Origin: an uncultured Prevotellaceae bacterium
GTDB lineage: Bacteria; Bacteroidota; Bacteroidia; Bacteroidales; Bacteroidaceae
Direction of reading: 5' to 3'
DNA length: 13,791 nucleotides
Assembly: GCA_946624335.1 (NCBI GenBank)
Contig: CAMOSA010000052.1
Coordinates: 1 to 13,791 of the forward strand
Shown here piece by piece: positions 6,973 to 12,642 of the stretch. Numbering within the stretch: position 1 is the stretch's first letter; every line of letters begins with the position of its first letter. A model generated the notes under the pieces. The model worked only from the letters and a program-made list of their open reading frames with translations. It made no database searches and was not told where the DNA came from. Made by a program: the position numbers and the translations under genes.

Positions 6973-8064
6973 TTATTTCACAACGATTTTCTTGCCGCCG
7001 ACGACATAGATGCCGGGCTTCAGTTGAGTGCGCTCGCGTGTCGTGCCGACGCGTCGGCCGCCGAGGTCGTAGACAGCATCGTCGTCGAGGGCTGACGCTG
7101 CGGGCAGGGCTATGGCATCGATGTCGGCGAACTCCGAGATATCCTCGTTGACGCCGTCGACATAGAAGCGGAGCTGATCTTGACGCTGGTCGCTCATGTC
7201 CTGAACCCACGAGGTGAAGGCCTTCACCTCAGCGGCATCCTGATTCTTCACCATGCGTGCGTCGCCGGAGAGCATATATGTGCCGGCGTCGATGCGCTTA
7301 TTCACGATGCGCGTCCCATTGAGGACGCTGTCGTCGAGCTTGAGGAAAGTGCCGCGGAAATAGACTTCCACCGCATCGTCCTCGGTAGAGAAGCTCTGCA
7401 CGCGCGGGGTCTTGACGTTCGATGTCGAGACGTTGGGTATCACATAAAGGGGGCCGCTGAGGCGCTGACCGCTGATGAAACTGCTGGTCCATGAGTCGCC
7501 GGAGATGTCGGCCTCACGCGTCGGACGTACAAGGTAATGATAGCCGGCACGCACAACGGTCTGTTTGGGCTCAAGGGCTATGGTCTGGAACTCCACCACG
7601 GCCACGTCACCCTCACGTACGCCACGGGGCGAGGCAAGCTCTGTGCCCTCGCCAAAGGCATCGATGAGTTGTTCGGAAGTCAGGTCGACGGGCAGCACGA
7701 GGGAGTTCCACCGGCCCACGCCCATCGAGCGTCGCAGTGCCAGCAGGCCATGATCGACGGTCTTCGTGCGGTCAAAGGTCGTGCTGTCCTCGTCGAGGAC
7801 GAAATGAGGCAGTGTGCGCAGACGCATCGACCTGATGTTGCCGAGCGAGAATTCATCGTCAACGATGCGGACCTGCGCACCGGTGAAATCGATGACGGGT
7901 GTGTGATTGGCACTTACCAGGTAATAGTACTCAGTGCCTTGTGATGTCGTGACGACAAGGTTGCGGGCGTTAATCAGCGCAATATGGCGCTCGACCCTCT
8001 GCTGTCCCCAAACGACTGGCGTTGCCACTAAAGAGGCAACGAGAAATAGTTGTCGAAGATTCAT
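6973..8064 (-). CDS. Secreted protein of unknown function with C-terminal sorting tail
   Basis: A 363-residue protein I do not recognise as a named family. It has a signal peptide (MNLRQLFLVASLVATPVVWG, cleavage near residue 20). A middle segment, GRWNSLVLPVDLTSEQL followed by AFGEGTELA, is a pattern I associate with secreted Prevotella proteins of unknown role. The end (AVYDLGGRRVG ... LKPGIYVVGGKKIVVK) is a common Prevotella C-terminal module resembling a type IX secretion sorting signal, suggesting surface display. The start at 8064 is the only ATG that gives a proper signal peptide; the frame opens upstream only at a TTG (8112) that lies close to the -7 box. It is the first gene after the promoter at 8100-8130 and is followed after 21 nt by the DUF6055 gene. 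Confidence 0.7.
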   Translation of the reverse strand: MNLRQLFLVASLVATPVVWGQQRVERHIALINARNLVVTTSQGTEYYYLVSANHTPVIDFTGAQVRIVDDEFSLGNIRSMRLRTLPHFVLDEDSTTFDRTKTVDHGLLALRRSMGVGRWNSLVLPVDLTSEQLIDAFGEGTELASPRGVREGDVAVVEFQTIALEPKQTVVRAGYHYLVRPTREADISGDSWTSSFISGQRLSGPLYVIPNVSTSNVKTPRVQSFSTEDDAVEVYFRGTFLKLDDSVLNGTRIVNKRIDAGTYMLSGDARMVKNQDAAEVKAFTSWVQDMSDQRQDQLRFYVDGVNEDISEFADIDAIALPAASALDDDAVYDLGGRRVGTTRERTQLKPGIYVVGGKKIVVK

Positions 8065-8099
8065 CTTGTATACTTTTGTTGATATATGTTTTTCGGGGG

Positions 8100-8130
8100 C
8101 AAAAGTACACAAAATAGTTCATCCGACAAT
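8100..8130 (-). promoter_or_regulatory. Bacteroidetes-type promoter of the export operon
   Basis: On the minus strand a TTG (8127-8129, -33 position) lies 19 nt upstream of TACTTTTG (8100-8107), an exact match to the TAnnTTTG -7 consensus of Bacteroidota. Transcription would start near 8095, giving a leader of about 31 nt before the ATG at 8064. The element lies just past the response regulator stop codon (8150), so the export operon can be transcribed on its own. Confidence 0.7.
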
Positions 8131-8149
8131 AGAAAAAAACGAAAATATG

Positions 8150-8887
8150 CTATTTAGCGGCCCTGCGCTGCTCCAACCACGCGTGCAGAGAACCCCGATA
8201 GTTGTCGCCAACGGGCAATTCAGTGCCGTCAGTCAGGCGGACACGCCCCTTCGACACCTCAGCGATGGCCGCAAGACACACGATGTGCGAACGGTGGATC
8301 CTGATGAACATCCCTTGAGGCAGGGTTTCCTCTATACGTTTCATAGACATCAGGGTCATAATGGGTCGCTGCTGCGTGGAGAGGAAGATGCGCAGGTACT
8401 CGCCCATAGCCTGAATGTGCAGGACATCGGACGTCGAGATGGCCACGGAACGGTGGTCGGCGCGCACGAAGATCACCGGGGATGCCTCGTCGGACGACGC
8501 GTCGCCAGCCGTGCTGCGGCCTGCGGCCTGCATCAACTCATGACGCTGGCATAAGCGATTGGCCGAGACAGCGAACTCGTCGAAGGTATAAGGCTTCAGC
8601 AGGTAGTCCACGGCATCGACACGGAAGCCGTCGATGGCGTACTCCGAGTAGGCGGTGGTGAACACCACCAACGGCGACGGCGTGAGCTGGCGTACGAAGT
8701 CCAAACCGTTGAGGTCTGGCATATTGATATCACAGAACAGAGCATCTACGGCCTCGCGCTCCAATATCTCACGAGCCTCCGTTGCACTATGGCACGCAGC
8801 CACGAGCGTCAGTCGCGGCACCCGGCCGATGTAAGCCACTAACTGGCGTAAGGCCAGCGGCTCGTCATCTATGGCTAAAACCCTCAT
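8150..8887 (-). CDS. LytTR-family response regulator
   Basis: A 245-residue DNA-binding response regulator. The receiver domain (about residues 1-115) has the acidic pair in AIDDEP, the phosphoacceptor Asp53 in CDINMPDLNG, TTAYSEYA and the conserved Lys98 in DYLLKPY. After a Ser/Ala-rich linker (about 122-137) comes a LytTR DNA-binding domain (IQAMGEYLRIF ... RIHRSHIV ... LPVGDNYRG). Three in-frame ATGs occur in a row (8893, 8890, 8887); I give the last, which yields MRVLAIDDEP, but any of them could be used. The kinase gene ends 44 nt upstream (45 counting from this start to the kinase stop codon's last base), so the two are co-transcribed. No clear terminator follows, so some read-through into the export operon is possible. 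Target promoters cannot be read from sequence. Confidence 0.9.
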   Translation of the reverse strand: MRVLAIDDEPLALRQLVAYIGRVPRLTLVAACHSATEAREILEREAVDALFCDINMPDLNGLDFVRQLTPSPLVVFTTAYSEYAIDGFRVDAVDYLLKPYTFDEFAVSANRLCQRHELMQAAGRSTAGDASSDEASPVIFVRADHRSVAISTSDVLHIQAMGEYLRIFLSTQQRPIMTLMSMKRIEETLPQGMFIRIHRSHIVCLAAIAEVSKGRVRLTDGTELPVGDNYRGSLHAWLEQRRAAK

Positions 8888-8931
8888 CATCATTCGTTGT
8901 TATCTATAAACCAATTGTATACATCTTTATA

Positions 8932-10212
8932 TCATTGACTCACGAGCCGCGACTCATCATCCAGAGGAATCGTCAGACGGACAGAATAAACGCCCGCCGT
9001 GGCATCGTCGATGACCAGCGAATAGCGGTCGCCGTAGAGCAAGTCGAGTCGCTGACGGATATTGGTAAGTCCGATTCCGCCACCCGCGTCAGCATCGGTG
9101 ACGTCCTTGGCTGTGATCTCATGACGGCTATTACGGCACTCGAACGTCAGCGCACTGACCTCATCGTTGAGCACCACACTGATGTCAACAAACGAGTCGC
9201 TACGATAGCTCACGCCGTGCTTGAAAGCGTTTTCGACGAAGGAGACGGTCAACAGCGGCGGCACTTCGACGTCCGGCACCGTCTCGGGCAATTGCATGTT
9301 GACACGCACCACGTCGGCATAACGCAGCCTCATCAGGGTCACATAATGCTGCAGGAACTCCAGGTCACGACGCAAAGCCACACGCTCGCGGTCGGTCTCA
9401 TAAAGCATGAAGCGCAACAACCGCGACAGCTCTACGACAGCGGCCTGCGCCTCTGCCGGATCAATATCGATCAAGGCGTGAATATTGTTGAGCGTATTCA
9501 TCAGGAAATGAGGATTGAGCTGATAGCGCAACTGCGCCAGGCGATGCTCGAGGTTGGCTCGTTCGAGGGCTGCCATTCGCCGGGCATCCTCACGCCGCTT
9601 GAAATAGAGCTTTACGCCAATATTCATGCCTAGCATCAGCAACAAGAGGAGCGTGTCCCACAACTCGCGCTGTAAGCCCATAGGCAGGGGGCCTTGGGGG
9701 CCGTGAGGCTCCATGCGTCCCTCAGCACCTGCTAATGGTCTTTCACCACCAGGTGGCTCATCGCCGAAAGGTCCTCTCCTCATCGGTCCTTCAGCCATCG
9801 GTCCTTCAGCAGGAGCTCTGTCGCCGAAGCCTTCATGGGGCTGCCCTGGCTGTGGTCGGTCAAACTGCGATGCACGTTCCATACGATCACGACCGAAAGG
9901 TGAACCCTTGGGCGGTCCCTGCCGGCACTCATAGAGGAAGAACAAGGCGCAGATGGCGGCTACGGAAATGAAATAGAGCCAACGACTGCGGCCGCCACGC
10001 AGCAGCAGTGGGGCCAACATCTGATCGTGCACGACAAACACTACGACATAGGGAGCCAGGCGCCGCCACGTCCTGAGCACCGACGCCCAGACGAAAGCAC
10101 CAGAACTGCTATCGGCGACATTAAACCACTCCACGACGACCGGCGCCGCCAGCAGGACGAGGAGAAGGGACCAGTAGAAAACGGTCTCAAGCGAGAGACG
10201 AGGACATTTCAT
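8932..10212 (-). CDS. LytS/YehU-type membrane sensor histidine kinase
   Basis: A 426-residue kinase of the His_kinase (PF06580) type that pairs with LytTR regulators. Four membrane segments are predicted at about 11-30, 52-70, 78-94 and 185-204. Between the third and fourth lies an 88-residue Pro/Gly-rich loop (96-183; 17 Pro, 17 Gly), placed in the periplasm by the positive-inside rule. The H-box is YQLNPHFLMNTLNNIHALI with His235, the N-box is VSFVENAFKHG with Asn328, and the G-box is GGGIGLTNIRQRL (377-389). The ATG at 10212 gives a normal N-terminus; a longer frame begins only at a TTG (10248). A promoter box lies only 4 nt before this ATG, suggesting a leaderless transcript. Signal unknown. 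It is divergent from the DUF4494 gene. Confidence 0.9.
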   Translation of the reverse strand: MKCPRLSLETVFYWSLLLVLLAAPVVVEWFNVADSSSGAFVWASVLRTWRRLAPYVVVFVVHDQMLAPLLLRGGRSRWLYFISVAAICALFFLYECRQGPPKGSPFGRDRMERASQFDRPQPGQPHEGFGDRAPAEGPMAEGPMRRGPFGDEPPGGERPLAGAEGRMEPHGPQGPLPMGLQRELWDTLLLLLMLGMNIGVKLYFKRREDARRMAALERANLEHRLAQLRYQLNPHFLMNTLNNIHALIDIDPAEAQAAVVELSRLLRFMLYETDRERVALRRDLEFLQHYVTLMRLRYADVVRVNMQLPETVPDVEVPPLLTVSFVENAFKHGVSYRSDSFVDISVVLNDEVSALTFECRNSRHEITAKDVTDADAGGGIGLTNIRQRLDLLYGDRYSLVIDDATAGVYSVRLTIPLDDESRLVSQ

Positions 10213-10215
10213 GCC

Positions 10216-10248
10216 ACAAAGATATATATAAATAAGGTAAGCGCACAA
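10216..10248 (-). promoter_or_regulatory. Candidate promoter of the two-component operon, abutting the start codon
   Basis: On the minus strand TATCTTTG (10216-10223) fits TAnnTTTG exactly, and a TTTG lies 21 nt further upstream (10245-10248). Only 4 nt (TGGC) separate the box from the kinase ATG at 10212, so transcription would begin at or next to the start codon. The match could be chance in AT-rich sequence. Confidence 0.5.
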
Positions 10249-10308
10249 ATTTTATCCACGAAACTTACTTTTTTAACTACGAAAGCCTCCACTTTCGAGA
10301 ATTATGGC

Positions 10309-10316
10309 TACCTTTG
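10309..10316 (+). promoter_or_regulatory. Candidate -7 promoter box for the DUF4494 gene set
   Basis: TACCTTTG at 10309-10316 is an exact TAnnTTTG match, followed by the CATC context common at Bacteroidota start sites. I see no good TTTG at the usual 19-21 nt upstream, so only the -7 part is supported. The leader to the ATG at 10391 would be about 70 nt. Confidence 0.5.
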
Positions 10317-10327
10317 CATCCGATTTG

Positions 10328-10347
10328 CACGGGCATGACCGCCCGTG
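10328..10347 (+). other. Hairpin at the 5' end of the DUF4494 leader
   Basis: CACGGGC (10328-10334) pairs perfectly with GCCCGTG (10341-10347) around a 6-nt loop. It would lie within the first 10-25 nt of a transcript started from the TACCTTTG box, a position typical of 5' stabilising stems. No T-run follows. Confidence 0.4.
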
Positions 10348-10390
10348 ACCATCAAAATGAAACAATTGTGCACTAAACAAAGAGATCATC

Positions 10391-10837
10391 ATGAATAGCG
10401 AATGGTTTGAATGTAAGGTCCGCTTCGACAAGACGATGGAGACAGGACTGCTCAAGAAAGTTACCGAAACCTATCTCGTCGACGCCCTCAGCTTCACCGA
10501 GGCAGAGCGACGCTTCATCGAAGAGATGACACCATACATCAGCGGTGAATTCACCGTCACCGACATCAAGAGAGCCCGACTGGCAGAGGTCGTAGACAGC
10601 CAGAACGCAGCTGCCGACAGATGGTTCAAGGCCAAAGTGGCCTACATCACTCTCGACGAAAAGTCGGGGGCTGAGAAGCGCACCAACCAGCTCATGCTCG
10701 TGCAGGCAACAGACTTCCGAGATGCCCAGCAGAACCTGGACGAGAGCATGAAAGGAACACTCGGCGACTGGGTCATTGTCTCCATCACCGAAACACCCAT
10801 CATGGATGTGTTCCGATATAAGAAGGTTGAGGATTGA
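10391..10837 (+). CDS. DUF4494 family protein
   Basis: A 148-residue cytoplasmic protein without signal peptide or membrane segment. The sequence matches the Bacteroidota family DUF4494 as I remember it: NSEWFECKVRF at the start, YLVDALSFTEAE (31-42), SGEFTVTDIKRA (51-62), ITLDEKSGAEKRTNQLMLVQA (middle), and SITETPIMDVF near the end. The family has no known function. The two halves (CKVRF...EAERRFIEEM and KAKVAYITLDE...QNLDESM) look weakly alike, which may mean an internal duplication. The ATG at 10391 is preceded by an A-rich stretch (AAACAAAGAGATCATC) as is usual here. Its stop codon lies inside the heptad repeat array, and the PLP homeostasis gene follows 170 nt later on the same strand. 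Confidence 0.85.
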   Translation: MNSEWFECKVRFDKTMETGLLKKVTETYLVDALSFTEAERRFIEEMTPYISGEFTVTDIKRARLAEVVDSQNAAADRWFKAKVAYITLDEKSGAEKRTNQLMLVQATDFRDAQQNLDESMKGTLGDWVIVSITETPIMDVFRYKKVED

Positions 10838-11002
10838 GGGTTGAGAGTTGAAAGTTGAGAGTTGAAAGTTGAGAGTTGAAAGTTGAGAGTTGAAAGTTGA
10901 GAGTTGAAAGTTCTTCGCAAGCGAAGCGGCAAAGCCGAGCGGAGAGTTGAGAGTTGAAAGTTAAAAGTTGAGAGTTGAAAGTTGAAAGTTGAAAGTTGAA
11001 AG
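10827..11002 (+). repeat. TTGARAG heptad tandem repeat array with palindromic interruption
   Basis: Twelve heptads occupy 10827-10910 (TTGAGGA, TTGAGGG, then ten copies alternating TTGAGAG and TTGAAAG, i.e. five perfect 14-bp units). After a 36-nt interruption (10911-10946), eight more heptads fill 10947-11002 (mostly TTGAAAG, one TTAAAAG). The array starts inside the last codons of the DUF4494 gene, includes its stop codon, and ends 5 nt before the ATG of the next gene. Similar GAGTTGAAAGTT arrays are common in Prevotella genomes; their role is not known to me. On the minus strand it reads as repeating LSTFNFQ in every frame, which is an artefact of the period. Confidence 0.9.
10913..10937. 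repeat. Twin palindromes interrupting the heptad array
   Basis: CTTCGC-AA-GCGAAG (10913-10926) is followed immediately by CGGC-AAA-GCCG (10927-10937). Both are perfect inverted repeats, and they are GC-rich in contrast to the surrounding heptads. The rest of the interruption (AGCGGAGA) leads back into the repeat. Confidence 0.6.
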
Positions 11003-11007
11003 TTGAC

Positions 11008-11730
11008 ATGATAGCCGAAGAAATACATCGTATCACCGAAGCGTTACCTCATGGTGTCAGGCTCGTTGCCGTGTCTAAATACCATCCGGCAGAAAGCATA
11101 CGCGAAGCTTACGACGCCGGGCAACGCCTCTTTGGCGAAAGCCACGCACAAGAGTTGCAGCGCAAGCATACTGATCTGGATGGGCTCGATGGCCTGCAAT
11201 GGCATTTTATCGGGCACTTGCAGACCAACAAAGTAAAATTCATCGCGCCGTATGTCAGCCTCATTCACTCGGCCGACTCGCCACGCCTTCTCAACGAGAT
11301 CAACAAGCAAGCCCAAAAAGCAGGTCGTGTGATCAGCTGCCTGCTGCAGCTTCATGTGGCACAAGAAGAGACCAAATTCGGTTTCACGCCCGACGAGGCC
11401 CTTGCCTATCTCGACAGCGGCGCTTGGCAGCAGCTCGCTAATGTCCAGCTGGCCGGCGTCATGGCTATGGCCACGAACACGGACGACAGCCACCGCATCC
11501 ACGACGATTTCACCCTTGCACGCCGCTTCTTCGAGCGTGCCCGCAACGATTACTTCGCGCCCCTCTCCCCCACTGCTGACACGCCTTTTGCCGAGCTTTC
11601 CATGGGGATGTCCGACGATTGGCACATCGCCGTCGACTGCGGTTCCACACTCATCCGTATCGGCACACAGATATTCGGTCAACGTGACTACGGGAGTGAA
11701 GGCGGAATGATAAGCGAGACTGAAAAGTGA
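11008..11730 (+). CDS. yggS: YggS/PLPBP-family pyridoxal-phosphate homeostasis protein
   Basis: A 240-residue PLP-binding protein of the YggS/PROSC family, which lacks a known enzymatic activity and buffers pyridoxal phosphate in the cytoplasm. Family features: VRLVAVSKYHP (17-27) with the PLP-binding Lys24, LFGESHAQEL (41-50), WHFIGHLQTNKVK (65-77), ETKFGF (121-126), and LSMGMSDDWHIAVDCGSTLIRIG in the last quarter, where the Ser/Gly residues bind phosphate. The length matches the family. The ATG at 11008 fits the usual N-terminus; an in-frame TTG at 10996 lies inside the repeat array and is less likely. The array sits directly upstream, so any ribosome-contact sequence would be made of repeat units. 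The stop overlaps the patatin start in GTGA. Confidence 0.92.
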   Translation: MIAEEIHRITEALPHGVRLVAVSKYHPAESIREAYDAGQRLFGESHAQELQRKHTDLDGLDGLQWHFIGHLQTNKVKFIAPYVSLIHSADSPRLLNEINKQAQKAGRVISCLLQLHVAQEETKFGFTPDEALAYLDSGAWQQLANVQLAGVMAMATNTDDSHRIHDDFTLARRFFERARNDYFAPLSPTADTPFAELSMGMSDDWHIAVDCGSTLIRIGTQIFGQRDYGSEGGMISETEK

Positions 11731-12577
11731 GTGCTGCGCAATCCATAGGACTTGTTCTCGAGGGCGGTGCAATGCGCGGTCTGTTCACTGCCGGCATCAT
11801 GGATGTGCTTATGGAAGCCGACATCAGCTTCGACGGCCTCGTCGGAGTCAGTGCCGGGGCTTGCTTCGGCTGCAACTACAAGAGTAAACAGCCCGGCCGT
11901 GTGCTTCGCTACAACTTACGGTATGCCCACGATCCACGCTACTGCAGCCTCCTCTCCCTCCTGCTGACAGGAGGCATCTATGGGGCCCGTTTCGCCTACT
12001 ACCGCCTGCCCCTTGAGCTCGATCTCTTCGACCGCGACACTTACGAAAGCAATCCTATGCAGTTCCATCTCGTAGCCACTGACGTCAACACGGGACAGCC
12101 CGTCTACCGGCGCATCGACAGCGGTGGCGGGGAACTCTGTCGCTCGCCTCCTCATCCATGCCTCTCGTGTCACGCATTGTAGACATCGACGGCCATCACT
12201 ACCTCGACGGCGGCATCACAGATTCCATCCCCCTCTGGTATTTCCAGCAGCAAGGCTTCGAGCGCAATCTTGTCGTGCTCACCCAGCCTGCCGGTTACCA
12301 CAAGGGTCCTCTGCCCCATCAGCGTCTGTTGCGACTGGCTCTGCGGCGGTACCCGCAGCTGTTTCAAGCCTGGCAACGGCGTCATGAGATGTACAACGAG
12401 CAACTGGATTATATCGCCCGACAACAGGCCCTTGGCAACACCTTAGTGCTTTGCCCCGAAGTACCTCTCCCCATCAATCACATCTCCCATTCGCGTTCAC
12501 TCATGCGCCAAGCTTACGACCTCGGCCGCAATCTCGCGCTACGTCGCCTCGATGACATTCGTGCCTTTCTCGCATAA
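11727..12577 (+). pseudogene. Patatin-like phospholipase, broken by a frameshift near 12139
   Basis: A YjjU-type patatin (Ser-Asp dyad lipid acyl hydrolase) split into two frames. The first part begins with GTG at 11727 (overlapping the YggS stop) and carries the oxyanion loop LEGGAMRG (residues 11-18) and nucleophile Ser42 in GVSAG, then leaves the family sequence after GGGEL and stops at 12182. The second frame continues with ASSSMPLVSR and holds the catalytic Asp in YLDGGITDSIPL (Asp codon at 12206), ending at 12577. Adding one base near 12139-12140 would give GELWSLASSSMPLVSR, a good family match, and a normal length of about 283 residues. Thus one base appears to be missing. It may be a true mutation or a sequencing/assembly error. 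As it stands, neither fragment has the full dyad. Confidence 0.85.
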
Positions 12578-12578
12578 G

Positions 12579-12616
12579 CCCCAATCGGTCATTGTCTTTT
12601 ACAATGAGAATTGGGG
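12579..12616. terminator. Hairpin between the converging patatin and GH9 genes
   Basis: CCCCAAT (12579-12585) pairs with ATTGGGG (12610-12616), and an inner stem TCATTGT (12589-12595) pairs with ACAATGA (12601-12607) around loop CTTTT, with a small internal loop between them. It begins 1 nt after the patatin stop and lies 26 nt beyond the GH9 stop. There is no T-run on either side, so its strength as an intrinsic terminator is uncertain; by position it likely serves both genes. Confidence 0.55.
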
Positions 12617-12642
12617 ATCGTAGGTGAACCGACAATCATGCC

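Noticed and set aside
5452..7095. 547-codon plus-strand open frame opposite the DUF6055 gene
   Set aside because: Lies antisense to a gene with a signal peptide and clear zinc motif; its translation is low-complexity (rich in Val, Gly, Asp, His, Ala) with no recognisable domain. High-GC genes commonly leave the opposite frame open.
8113..8132. Direct repeat (AATAG twice, 15 nt apart) as a LytTR operator in front of the export operon
   Set aside because: The repeat is only 5 bp and the spacing does not match the roughly 21-22 nt period expected of LytTR sites; one copy overlaps the -33 box by chance.
10996..10998. TTG start for yggS inside the repeat array
   Set aside because: Would add only LKVD made of repeat sequence; the ATG at 11008 matches the family's N-terminus.
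10827..11002. CRISPR array
   Set aside because: Units are 7 or 14 bp with no spacers; this is a simple tandem repeat.
10642..11036. Minus-strand frames with repeating LSTFNFQ across the heptad array
   Set aside because: A 7-bp repeat gives the same peptide repeat in every frame; the start and end fall in neighbouring genes on the other strand.
12121..12182. Programmed -1 frameshift in the patatin gene
   Set aside because: The run near GGC GGG GAA CTC does not form an X XXY YYZ heptamer in the reading frame, and patatins are not known to use recoding. A missing base is simpler.
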